Shown here: positions 1-7,872 of the stretch, piece by piece
Layout of the letters: each line of letters starts with the position of its first letter
How positions within the stretch are numbered: position 1 is the first letter of the stretch
DNA from: Halorarum halophilum
GTDB taxonomy: Archaea > Halobacteriota > Halobacteria > Halobacteriales > Haloferacaceae
Direction: 5' to 3'
Assembly: GCF_013401515.1 (NCBI RefSeq)
Contig: NZ_CP058529.1
Coordinates: 2,666,001 to 2,730,000, forward strand
DNA: 64,000 nt
Position numbers and translations under genes: made by a program
The notes under the pieces: generated by a model
What the model was told of the DNA's origin: nothing
Databases searched by the model: none
The model's input: only the letters and a program-made list of their open reading frames with translations

Positions 1-476
1 GGCCCGTCCCGCCTCTCGAACCGATTTCGGGCGTTCCGGAGGCCGACCTGGAGCGGCGCGGTCCAGCCGTGGACGCCGCGGATGGTCGCCCGCATGTGTT
101 CGAGCGTTGCCTCGTAGGAGCCCCCGCCGGCGACGGCGAACAGCCCGACGACGGTGTCCTCGTACTCGTCGAAGGAACACCAGTCGTGGAAGCTCCGGAA
201 CGTCGAGGAGTACGAGCCGTGGTACACCGGGGTGCCGATTAACGCGCCGTCGGCCGCCCGCATCCGCTCGAGGAGTTCGGCGACGTCGCCCGCGTCCTTG
301 GGGTCGACGTCGGGGTGGTACAGCGGGACGTCGAGCGCGGGGTCGCCGAGGTCGATGTAGTCGGTCTCGGCGCCGGCTTCGCCGGCCGCGTCGAGCGCGT
401 AGTGGAGCGCGGCGCGGGTGTAGCTCCCCTCGCGACGGGAGCCGCAGACCGCGACCACGCGAGGTGCCTCCGTCAT
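1..476 (-). CDS. NADPH-dependent FMN reductase family protein (3' end cut by window edge)
   Basis: The frame opens at an ATG at 476 and runs off the left edge, so about 158 residues are visible and the C-terminus is missing. The N-terminus reads VVAVCGSRREGSYTRAAL, the phosphate-binding loop of flavodoxin-fold FMN reductases (G-S-x-R-x-x-S). A second family feature, IGTPVYHGSYSSTFRSFHDW, matches the P-x-Y-x-x-S flavin-contact region near residues 80-100. Such enzymes reduce free or bound FMN/quinones with NAD(P)H in the cytosol. It is divergently arranged with the phosphohexomutase gene, 112 bases away. The exact substrate cannot be told. Confidence 0.85.
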   Translation of the reverse strand, partial: MTEAPRVVAVCGSRREGSYTRAALHYALDAAGEAGAETDYIDLGDPALDVPLYHPDVDPKDAGDVAELLERMRAADGALIGTPVYHGSYSSTFRSFHDWCSFDEYEDTVVGLFAVAGGGSYEATLEHMRATIRGVHGWTAPLQVGLRNARNRFERRDG

Positions 477-588
477 CGGCGGAACTCGGTCGTCCGGAGC
501 GAAAAGCGCCACGATACCCGAACTGTTCGGAACCGCCCGGCGCGGACGGCGTCACCGGCTTTTTCTCCTCGGCCGGCGACCGGCACGT

Positions 589-1968
589 ATGGACACCGAC
601 CCCATCAACTTCGGGACGGACGGCTGGCGGGCGACGCTCGACACCTTCACGGACGAGCGCGTCCGGGCGGTCGGGCAGGCGGTCGCCGACTACCTGAGCG
701 AGGCCGAGGAGGCGGGCCCGGTCGTCGTCGGCTACGACGCCCGGCCGACGAGTGAGGGGTTCGCCGAGTCGCTCGCCGAGGTGCTCGCCGGCAACGGGTT
801 CGACGTGCTCCTCCCGGAGCGCGACTGCCCGACGCCCCTCGTCGCCCACGCGGTCGTCGAGCGCGGCGCCGCGGGCGCGATGATGGTCACGGCATCGCAC
901 AACCCGCCCGAGTACAACGGCGTGAAGTTCATCCCGGACGACGGCGCGCCCGCGCTACCTGAGGTCACCGAGCGCATCGAGGCGAACCTGCGCGCGGCAG
1001 ACCCGAAGACGACCGACGAGTGGGGTGACGTCGAGCGCGTCGACCTCGTCGCCTCCCACGCCGAACACGCCCGCGACCTCGTGGGCGCGGACCTCTCCGG
1101 GCTCACGGTCGCCTACGACGCGATGCACGGGAGCGGCCGCGGCGTCACCGACGCCCTCCTCGAATCGATGGGCGCCGAGGTGGTCCGCCTCCGCACCGAG
1201 CGCGACGAGGCGTTCGGGGGCTCCCCGCCCGAACCGAGCGCCGAGAACCTGCGGGAACTCGTGGAGCGAGTCCAGTCGGGCGACGCCGACATCGGCGTCG
1301 CAAACGACGGCGACTCCGACCGGCTGGCGATCGTGACGCCCGAGCGCGGCTTCCTCGACGAGAACCTCTTCTTCGCGGCGACGTACGACAGCATGCTCGA
1401 CGACCGGTCCGGCCCCGCCGTGCGGACCGTCTCGACGACGTTCCTCATCGACCGAATCGCCGAGGATCATGGTGAGCAGGTCTACGAGACGCCGGTCGGA
1501 TTCAAGTGGGTCGCGCAGGCCATCGGCGAGCACGACGCGCTCGTCGGAGGCGAGGAGTCGGGCGGGTTCACGATCCGCGGGCACGTCCGCGAGAAGGACG
1601 GGGTGCTGATGGCGCTGCTCGCGGCCGCGACGGAGGCGGAGGAACCCTACGACGACCGCGTGGACCGGCTGGAGGCCGAACACGGCCGCATCGTCGCCGA
1701 CAAGATCAGCGTCGACTGCCCGGACGCCGAGAAGGAGCGGGTCATCGACGACCTGGCCGACCACATCCCCGACGAGGTGGCCGGTCAGGCGGTCGCCGAC
1801 GTGGTGACCGTGGACGGGTTCAAACTGCTCCTCGATGACGGCTCGTGGATGCTCGTCCGGCCGAGCGGCACGGAGCCGAAGATGCGCGTCTACGCGGAGT
1901 CGAGTTCGGAGGAGCGCTCGCGGGCGATCCTGGCGGACGGCCGGGAGCTAGTCGAACCGCTCGTGTAG
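589..1968 (+). CDS. Phosphoglucomutase/phosphomannomutase family protein
   Basis: A 459-residue alpha-D-phosphohexomutase, the usual length for archaeal members. The phosphoserine loop is ATASHNPPEYNGVKF-like (MVTASHNPPEYNGVKF) near residue 100. The metal loop NDGDSDRLAIV lies near 238-248, the sugar-binding loop GGEESGGF near 318, and the phosphate-binding loop RPSGTEPKMRVY near 425. It interconverts hexose 1- and 6-phosphates (glucose, mannose or glucosamine; not decidable here) for nucleotide-sugar and surface glycan synthesis. A T-rich element (CTTTTTCTCC) lies about 27 bases before the ATG, which fits a leaderless haloarchaeal transcript. Confidence 0.93.
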   Translation: MDTDPINFGTDGWRATLDTFTDERVRAVGQAVADYLSEAEEAGPVVVGYDARPTSEGFAESLAEVLAGNGFDVLLPERDCPTPLVAHAVVERGAAGAMMVTASHNPPEYNGVKFIPDDGAPALPEVTERIEANLRAADPKTTDEWGDVERVDLVASHAEHARDLVGADLSGLTVAYDAMHGSGRGVTDALLESMGAEVVRLRTERDEAFGGSPPEPSAENLRELVERVQSGDADIGVANDGDSDRLAIVTPERGFLDENLFFAATYDSMLDDRSGPAVRTVSTTFLIDRIAEDHGEQVYETPVGFKWVAQAIGEHDALVGGEESGGFTIRGHVREKDGVLMALLAAATEAEEPYDDRVDRLEAEHGRIVADKISVDCPDAEKERVIDDLADHIPDEVAGQAVADVVTVDGFKLLLDDGSWMLVRPSGTEPKMRVYAESSSEERSRAILADGRELVEPLV

Positions 1969-2349
1969 GCGACCCCGGAGTCTCTCGTTCTCACCCGAAC
2001 CGTCGACGTCGAACCCGATCGACTCGTAGAACGGCCGGATCGCCGGTCGGAAGTCGGCCGTGAGCGGACCGTCCACTCGCCCGGCCGCGGCGTCGACGAG
2101 TTCGCTTCCCACGCCGTCCCCGCGTCGTCGCCGGCGGACCGCGACGGCCTCGACGTGGCTCCCGTCGAGGACGATCGCGCCGACGACGCTGCCGTCGTCC
2201 GCCGCGACGAGTACGTCGCCCGCGCGGATCCGGTCGTCCAGGTCCTCGGGGACGTCCAGCAGCGCGCCGTCGACGACGCGCCGAACGTCGAGCGCGTCGT
2301 CGGGGTCGGCCGGGCGAACCGCGACACCGCCGGACGGCTCCCCGGTCAT
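1948..2349 (-). CDS. GNAT family N-acetyltransferase
   Basis: A 133-residue acetyltransferase of GNAT size. The central segment VAVRRRRRGDGVGSELVDAA matches motif A (R/Q-x-x-G-x-G/A), which binds the acetyl-CoA pyrophosphate, and the tail RPFYESIGFD is the usual C-terminal FYE-x-x-GF element. Its ATG overlaps the stop of the upstream samp2 gene by four bases (ATGA), so the two are probably translationally coupled. Its 3' end overlaps the 3' end of the convergent phosphohexomutase gene by 21 bases. The substrate is unknown; the link to the modifier gene is an inference from overlap only. Confidence 0.85.
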   Translation of the reverse strand: MTGEPSGGVAVRPADPDDALDVRRVVDGALLDVPEDLDDRIRAGDVLVAADDGSVVGAIVLDGSHVEAVAVRRRRRGDGVGSELVDAAAGRVDGPLTADFRPAIRPFYESIGFDVDGSGENERLRGRLHERFD

Positions 2350-2546
2350 CCGCCCTTGATGAGCCGGAGCACCTTCACCCGAGCCGCGTCGACCGCGCGG
2401 TCGTCGGGCACGGGCGACCCGTCCACCAGCGCCGTCACCTCGTGCGGCGAGTAGCCGACCGCCCGGCAGAGGTCGGCGTACGTCGCGTCCCCGGCCAGGG
2501 ACACCTCCTCGACCCCCTCGCCGACGACCTCGACGGTCACGTCCAT
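2346..2546 (-). CDS. samp2: Small archaeal modifier protein (ubiquitin-like, SAMP2 type)
   Basis: Encodes 66 residues with a beta-grasp pattern and the C-terminal di-glycine tail RVKVLRLIKGG. In Haloferax volcanii SAMP2 this kind of tail is activated by UbaA, forms isopeptide links to target proteins (sampylation) and donates sulfur for tRNA thiolation. The start is set at the ATG of MDVTVEVVGEG; a longer open frame upstream (to 2624) would add 26 poorly conserved, low-quality residues and run back into the neighbouring gene. The stop overlaps the following GNAT gene by four bases. Identification as SAMP2 rather than SAMP1/MoaD rests on the very short length and the K-G-G tail, compared from memory. 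Confidence 0.85.
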   Translation of the reverse strand: MDVTVEVVGEGVEEVSLAGDATYADLCRAVGYSPHEVTALVDGSPVPDDRAVDAARVKVLRLIKGG

Positions 2547-2620
2547 GCCCGGAGTCGGCGGCCCGCGGATTTCAGCGTTCCCTCTCGGCGAGCGAAGCGA
2601 ACCGAGAGCCGCGAGGAGCG

Positions 2621-3676
2621 TCACTCCCTCGAACCGCGAACCGAGAGAAGGGAGCGGATTCGCAGGGACCGCGCGCTCGGCGCCGCGGCGCCCGCGCCGG
2701 GGAGCGCGAGCAGGAGCGGAGCGGCGGGGCCGACGACCGGTACGGTCGCGAGGGCGGCGGCCGAGACGGCGACGGCGAGACCCGCCGCGTCCGCCGAGAC
2801 CGGGAGGTAGTCGGCGACGACCCCGCCGACGACGCGGCTCCCGAGCGCGAGCAAGACGAGGGCGCCCGCGAGGAGGAGCGGCGCCAGCAGGCCGAGCAAC
2901 GGGAGGCCGACGACCGTCGCGGCGACGAGGAGGACCCCGACCAGTGACGCGAGCGCGACCCCGGTTCCCCGAGCGACGGCCCGTACCGGCGCCTCGCGGA
3001 CCCGCCTCGTCAGCACGTCAGTCCGCGGATCGGCGCGGGCGAGCGCGAAACCGAGCGCCCCGCCGAGCAGCGTGAGGACCACGGGAAGCCAGCCGGCGAG
3101 TCGGAGCACGGCCCCGACCGGACCGAGCAGGGAGTCCGTCGCCAGTCGCTCGCCCGCCACGGCTCCGCCGCGGTCGTCGAGTCGGGCGTCGTACTCGAAG
3201 TCGCCGTCCACGGTCGCGCCGTCGGCGAGGACGGCCGTCCCGCCGAGGACCGTCGCGTCGCCGGTCGTCCCCGAGAGCCGGACAGTCCCGCCGCCGGCGT
3301 TGAGGTCGCCGGTGGTCCCCGCGACTGCGACCGTTCCGCCGTAGGCCGTGACCGGTCCACTGACCTCGCCGTCGACGACGACGCGGCCGCCGAACGCCTG
3401 CACGTCGCCGGTCACGACGGCGTCCCCGGTCAGGACGACGACGGCGCCGTACGCGCGGAGGTTCCCCTCGACGGTGCCGGCAACGACGACCCGGCCGCCC
3501 GTGGCCGTCACCCGCCCCTCGACGGTCTCGCCGGGCGCGACCGCGACTGTGGTGAACGGTCCCGACGGGACGCCGTCGCCGGGTTGGGTGGCCGCGGTTC
3601 CGCCGACGACGGGGCCGACGGCGAGGACGGCACAGAGGACGACGACCGGCACGACGCGGGCGGCGCGGGACGACAC
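2621..3676 (-). CDS. Bactofilin-like polymer-forming domain protein with membrane C-terminus
   Basis: A 351-residue protein. Residues 1-30 form a signal peptide or first membrane segment (VVPVVVLCAVLAVGPVVGG). Residues about 40-155 are short alternating V/G strands (for example GRVVVAGTVEGNLRAYGAVV) with a five- to six-residue periodicity, as in the right-handed beta-helix of bactofilins (DUF583, polymer-forming cytoskeletal). Residues about 190-330 hold four or more hydrophobic helices. Secreted or membrane-anchored versions of this domain are common in haloarchaea; no function is established for them. The gene stands alone, 74 bases upstream of samp2 on the same strand. The fold is clear, the role is not. 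Confidence 0.75.
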   Translation of the reverse strand: MSSRAARVVPVVVLCAVLAVGPVVGGTAATQPGDGVPSGPFTTVAVAPGETVEGRVTATGGRVVVAGTVEGNLRAYGAVVVLTGDAVVTGDVQAFGGRVVVDGEVSGPVTAYGGTVAVAGTTGDLNAGGGTVRLSGTTGDATVLGGTAVLADGATVDGDFEYDARLDDRGGAVAGERLATDSLLGPVGAVLRLAGWLPVVLTLLGGALGFALARADPRTDVLTRRVREAPVRAVARGTGVALASLVGVLLVAATVVGLPLLGLLAPLLLAGALVLLALGSRVVGGVVADYLPVSADAAGLAVAVSAAALATVPVVGPAAPLLLALPGAGAAAPSARSLRIRSLLSVRGSRE

Positions 3677-3762
3677 GCGAGCGCGTTTCTGACCCGCGAG
3701 TATAGGTTTCGCGGTCGGGGATTGCCGTCGGGAGTCGGGCGGGTCGTCCGAGTCTCGGGGCG

Positions 3763-3768
3763 TTTATG
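3763..3768 (+). promoter_or_regulatory. TATA box of rfcS
   Basis: TTTATG lies 25-30 bases upstream of the ATG at 3793, the spacing of an archaeal TATA box for a leaderless mRNA. The ATG at 3766 sits inside this element, so it cannot be the translation start of that transcript. Confidence 0.6.
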
Positions 3769-3792
3769 GCGGCGCGCCGCCCACCCCGGGAC

Positions 3793-4779
3793 ATGAGCGA
3801 GGCCGACACCGAGGACGGGGCCGGGACGGCGGGTCGGGAGGTCTGGATCGAGAAGTACCGACCCCAGCGGCTCGCGGACGTGAGCGGGCACGAGGACATC
3901 GTCTCGCGCCTGGAGAGCTACATCGAGCGGAACGACCTGCCGCATCTCCTCTTCGCGGGCCCGGCGGGCGTCGGGAAGACGACCTGCGCGGTCGCCATCG
4001 CCCGGGAGATCTACGGCGACGACTGGCGGACGAACTTCCTCGAGCTGAACGCCTCCGACCAGCGCGGTATCGACGTCGTGCGCGACCGGATCAAGAACTT
4101 CGCGCGCTCGTCGTTCGGCGGCTACGACTACCGGGTCATCTTCCTCGACGAGGCCGACTCGCTGACCGACGACGCCCAGTCGGCGCTCCGCCGGACGATG
4201 GAGCAGTTCTCGGACAACACGCGCTTCGTCCTCTCGTGTAACTACTCCTCGAAGATCATCGACCCGATCCAGTCCCGGTGTGCCGTCTTCCGCTTCTCGC
4301 CCCTCTCCGACGAGGCCGTCGCCGAGCAGATCCGGGAGATCGCCGACACCGAGGACATCGAACTCACCGAGGACGGCCTCGACGCGCTCGTCTACGCGGC
4401 GAACGGCGACATGCGTCGAGCGATCAACTCACTCCAGGCCGCCGCGACGACGGGCGAGGTCGTCGACGAGGAGGCGGTGTACCAGATCACCGCGACCGCG
4501 CGCCCGGAGGAGATCGAGGCGATGGTCGAGGACGCGCTCGACGGCGACTTCTCGAAGTCACGCGCGACGCTCGACACCCTGCTGACGGAGACGGGGATGG
4601 CCGGCGGCGACATCATCGACCAGCTCCACCGCTCGGTGTGGGACTTCGGGCTCACCGACCGGGAGGCGGTTCGCCTGATGGAGCGCATCGGCGAGGCCGA
4701 CTACCGCATCACGGAGGGCGCGAACGAGCAGGTGCAGTTGGAGGCCCTCCTCGCGTCCCTCGCGCTGGACTCCCAGTAA
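3793..4779 (+). CDS. rfcS: Replication factor C small subunit (clamp loader ATPase)
   Basis: Encodes 328 residues, the normal size of archaeal RFC small subunits. AAA+ motifs are intact: Walker [12 protein letters not shown] near residue 47, Walker [19 protein letters not shown] near 108, the SRC motif QSRCAVFRF near 150, and the sensor 2 region [14 protein letters not shown] near 202. With the large subunit it loads the PCNA sliding clamp onto primer-template junctions. The start at 3793 (MSEADTED) is chosen because the upstream ATG at 3766 is part of the TATA box. No partner gene for the large subunit is adjacent. Confidence 0.96.
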   Translation: MSEADTEDGAGTAGREVWIEKYRPQRLADVSGHEDIVSRLESYIERNDLPHLLFAGPAGVGKTTCAVAIAREIYGDDWRTNFLELNASDQRGIDVVRDRIKNFARSSFGGYDYRVIFLDEADSLTDDAQSALRRTMEQFSDNTRFVLSCNYSSKIIDPIQSRCAVFRFSPLSDEAVAEQIREIADTEDIELTEDGLDALVYAANGDMRRAINSLQAAATTGEVVDEEAVYQITATARPEEIEAMVEDALDGDFSKSRATLDTLLTETGMAGGDIIDQLHRSVWDFGLTDREAVRLMERIGEADYRITEGANEQVQLEALLASLALDSQ

Positions 4780-4981
4780 CCCGGCTCGGTCGCCGTCGAA
4801 CGAGACGGTGGAATGCCGACGGTGAAACGTGCGGTCGTCGGGGTCGCGTCGCCGTGGCGAACCTGCCTCCGAGTGGGACTCTCGGGCTGATTCTCCCCCC
4901 ACACGACCCCCGATGCGAAGAGTAAACCCGGCGTTAGCGTCACGGGAAGGCTTACGTTCGCTCGCTGGATACGGCGCACTG

Positions 4982-5659
4982 ATGGCCGACATCCTGCCCT
5001 CCACCCCCGACCTCGGCAGCCCCGAGGACCGCGAACCACGGGTGCTCGGCGTCGACGCGGACGACGCCGAGGACGTGCTCTCCGCGCTCTCCTCGGACAC
5101 CGCCCGGTCGGTCCTCGCCGCGCTCCACCGCGAGCCCGGCCCCGCGAGCGACGTCGCCGACCGCGTGGACACGAGCCTCCAGAACGCCCAGTACCACCTG
5201 AAGCGGCTCCGGGAAGCCGGCCTCGTCGAGGTCGGCGGCACCGCCTACTCCGAGAAGGGTCGCGAGATGGACGTGTACGCGCCGGCCGACCGCGCGCTCG
5301 TGCTCGTCGCCGGCCGCGAGGAGGACACGCGCGGGCTGAAAGGCACGCTGAAGCGCCTGCTCGGCGGCGTCGGCGTCGTCGCGCTCGTCTCCGTGTTCAT
5401 CGAGACGTGGCTCGACGGGCCGTTCGCGCCGACGCTCCCGTTCGGAACGATGGCGTCCGGCGGCGCGGACGGCGGCGCCGCTACCGGCCAGGGCGGCGGC
5501 GAGGTGAGCGTGATGGCCGCGGACGCGGCGGAGCAAGCGGTCGCCGAACCGACGCTGTGGGAGCAGGTCGTGGCCTCCCCCGGCGCGCTGTTCTTCCTCG
5601 GGGGAGTCGTGGCGCTCTCGCTGGCGGTAGGATACGTCTACTGGCGACGGAGCCGGTAA
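4982..5659 (+). CDS. Membrane-anchored ArsR-like winged-helix protein
   Basis: Encodes 225 residues. Residues about 27-100 form a winged helix: LSSDTARSVLAALHREPG followed by SLQNAQYHLKRLREAGLV, the recognition helix of ArsR-type regulators. The rest carries two hydrophobic segments (about residues 122-137 and 195-217) separated by a Gly/Ala-rich loop, so the DNA-binding domain is probably tethered to the inner membrane face. The start (MADILPST) is placed by a TATA-like GCTTACG about 30 bases upstream; a longer frame from 4829 lacks support. Haloarchaea have many HTH proteins of this build, mostly without known ligand. No obvious target neighbour. Confidence 0.8.
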   Translation: MADILPSTPDLGSPEDREPRVLGVDADDAEDVLSALSSDTARSVLAALHREPGPASDVADRVDTSLQNAQYHLKRLREAGLVEVGGTAYSEKGREMDVYAPADRALVLVAGREEDTRGLKGTLKRLLGGVGVVALVSVFIETWLDGPFAPTLPFGTMASGGADGGAATGQGGGEVSVMAADAAEQAVAEPTLWEQVVASPGALFFLGGVVALSLAVGYVYWRRSR

Positions 5660-5897
5660 CTAAAAACGTCTTTTGACATTACCGCGGGTATATGGTCCGA
5701 GCGCTCCTACGTGGTAGTACGGTCCCCGGGACGCTTCGGCCCTCCACCGGCCCCCATCGGACCGCCCTCCACGACGAACCCCCGAGGACCGTCCCCGCCG
5801 GTTCCCGTCCGAAGCCCTCCCTCCCTCTCGCTATACTTGCGTTCCGCTGTAGTCTCACCTATACACGACGCTTGGACCCCGTCGCCGTTTCTCCCTC

Positions 5898-6422
5898 TCA
5901 ATCGTCGCGCGGATCGACCGTAAAGCGTCGGAACACCTCGCCGTCCGTCGTGACCAGCCGGCCGACGAGCCCCACCCCGTCGGGGTCGGGCTCCAGTTCG
6001 GCGTGCGCGGCACGGTTCCCTCGCGGTTGCGCGTGGCTCCCCGGGTTCAGCAGCGGGAGGTCGGCCGAGTCGTCGAACTCGGGCCGGTGGCTGTGGCCGA
6101 ACACGACGACGTCGGCGTCGCGCTCGCGGCCGAACATCACCAGCCCGGTCGCGCCGCTCCGGCTCCGGTGTCGAACGGCGAACGTGACCCCCTCGTAGGC
6201 GACGATGCGCTCGCGGGGGAGCCGCTTCCGGATTGCCGCGTCGTCGTTGTTGCCGACGACGCCGAACAGCGACTCGTTCTCCGCGAGGAAGGCGTCGAGC
6301 ACCGGCTCGCGGTAGAAGTCGCCGGCGTGGATCACGCGGTCGGCCGCGCGCACCGCCTCCAGCGTCCGCCCGCGGAGGCGGTGGCCGTCGGTTCCGTGGG
6401 TGTCCGAGACGACGGTGAGCAC
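5898..6422 (-). CDS. Metallophosphoesterase, YfcE/MJ0936 type
   Basis: A 174-residue calcineurin-like phosphoesterase of the short single-domain type. Metal-binding motifs appear in order: SDTHG (residues 6-10), IHAGDF (near 34), VGNNDD (near 56), FGHSHRPEF (near 108) and NPGS (near 125). Members hydrolyse phosphodiesters with a di-metal centre and are mostly broad in vitro; the cellular substrate is unknown. The gene is divergent from the CDF transporter gene, the two ATGs being 108 bases apart. Confidence 0.9.
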   Translation of the reverse strand: MLTVVSDTHGTDGHRLRGRTLEAVRAADRVIHAGDFYREPVLDAFLAENESLFGVVGNNDDAAIRKRLPRERIVAYEGVTFAVRHRSRSGATGLVMFGRERDADVVVFGHSHRPEFDDSADLPLLNPGSHAQPRGNRAAHAELEPDPDGVGLVGRLVTTDGEVFRRFTVDPRDD

Positions 6423-6530
6423 GGCCCGGTAGTACGTCCCCCGTCACCTGAACGGTTCGGTCCAGCGTCCCCCGGCGACCCACCGGGCGGTTCATGCATA
6501 CATAAGGGCAGGGCGGACGACATTCCGGCA

Positions 6531-7493
6531 ATGGCCGGGAGCAAATCCGTCGTCATCGCCGCGCTCATCGCGAACGGCGCCATCGCCGTGATGAAGTTCG
6601 TCGGCTACCTGCTCACGGGGAGCCCGTCGATGCTCTCGGAGACGTACCACTCCATCTCGGACACGGGGAACCAGGTGTTCCTCCTGTTCGGCATCCGGTA
6701 CTCCGGGCAGAAGGCGAGCCGCGCGCACCCGTACGGCTACGGCAAGGCGCAGTTCTTCTACGCGTTCCTCGTCTCGGTGCTGCTGTTCGGTATCGCGGGT
6801 TGGGAGTCGCTGAAGCACGGCTGGAACGCCCTCACACACGGCGGACACGGCGCGGAACAGGCGGACGTAATCATCGGCGGCGTGAACCTCACGAACCTCC
6901 TCCCCGTCGAGGCGTTCTGGGTGAACGTCGTCGTCCTCCTCGGCGCCATCGCCTTCGAGACGTACGCGTTCGCCATGGCGTACGCCGAACTGCGCCGGCA
7001 GACCGACCTGTACGGCTGGTCGGGCTTCCGCGAGGCGTTCCGGAAGACGAGCGACGTGACGACGCTCACCGCCTTCACCGAGGACGCGGTCGCGCTCGGG
7101 GGCGCCGTCATCGCGCTGGTCGGCATCACCGCCACGCGGATCACCGGCGTCGAGGCGTACGACGCCGCCTCCGCGGTGGTCATCGGCGTCCTCCTGATGG
7201 GGTTCGCGGTCGCGCTGGCCCTGGAGAACAAGCGCCTGCTGCTCGGCGAGTCGCTGCCCGCGGACGTGGAGTCGGGGCTGCGAGGCGAGATCAGCGGCCA
7301 CGACGGCGTCACCGGCGTCGACGGCTTCCGGACGATGTTCATCGGCCCGGGCGAGGCGCTCGTCACGGCCGACGTGAGCTTCGATCCCGACCTCGTGACC
7401 GGCGACATCGAAGAGGACATCCACCAGATCGAGTCGAAACTGCGGAAGCGGGACAACCGGGTCCGGATCGTCTACATCGAACCCGAGGTGTGA
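6531..7493 (+). CDS. Cation diffusion facilitator transporter (SLC30A9-like group)
   Basis: Encodes 320 residues with about six membrane helices followed by a cytosolic domain of roughly 75 residues (YIEPEV end), the CDF layout. Helix 2 holds MLSETYHSISDTGNQ, the metal-binding H-x-x-x-D; helix 5 holds TAFTEDAVALGG, where the usual His is absent and an E-D pair is present, as in the ZnT9/MMT-like group. HPYGYGKAQFFYA between helices 2 and 3 is another family mark. It exports a divalent metal by proton exchange; the ion cannot be assigned. A TATA-like TACATAAG lies about 30 bases before the ATG. Confidence 0.9.
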   Translation: MAGSKSVVIAALIANGAIAVMKFVGYLLTGSPSMLSETYHSISDTGNQVFLLFGIRYSGQKASRAHPYGYGKAQFFYAFLVSVLLFGIAGWESLKHGWNALTHGGHGAEQADVIIGGVNLTNLLPVEAFWVNVVVLLGAIAFETYAFAMAYAELRRQTDLYGWSGFREAFRKTSDVTTLTAFTEDAVALGGAVIALVGITATRITGVEAYDAASAVVIGVLLMGFAVALALENKRLLLGESLPADVESGLRGEISGHDGVTGVDGFRTMFIGPGEALVTADVSFDPDLVTGDIEEDIHQIESKLRKRDNRVRIVYIEPEV

Positions 7494-7650
7494 CCGCTCG
7501 GCAGTCGATACGACGGCGTCGTTTCGGGTAGCGTGATCGCACTGGCGACGACCACGACCCCACTACCGGCCCCAGTACCGCCACCAGCACCCCGACGAAC
7601 GCCGAATCGCACCCGAAACGCATTTCCGGCGGTCCGACCCACCCGCAGGC

Positions 7651-7809
7651 ATGGTACTCGACCTCCTCGGCGAGGCGGTCGCCGCGAACCCCGTGCTCAC
7701 GGCCATCCTCGTCGTCATGATCGCGCTGCTGCTCGGGGCCTACCTCTTCGTCCGGCGCATCCTCGTCAGCGCGAAGGAGGGCTACCGGGCCGGTCAGAGC
7801 GAGCGGTAA
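7651..7809 (+). CDS. Small single-helix membrane protein
   Basis: A 52-residue frame with clean haloarchaeal codon bias (almost all third positions G or C). It starts MVLDLLGEAV, has one membrane helix (VLTAILVVMIALLLGAYLFV, about residues 15-34) and ends in a basic tail RRILVSAKEGYRAGQSER. It sits 63 bases upstream of the PiT transporter gene on the same strand and could be cotranscribed with it. I believe short proteins of this pattern are conserved in haloarchaea, but no function is known to me. Confidence 0.6.
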   Translation: MVLDLLGEAVAANPVLTAILVVMIALLLGAYLFVRRILVSAKEGYRAGQSER

Positions 7810-7872
7810 CCGCCCACCGGCGAGACACCCCGCAGGGGACAACCACTTGTAGGCGGCCCGCCACGCCCGGGT

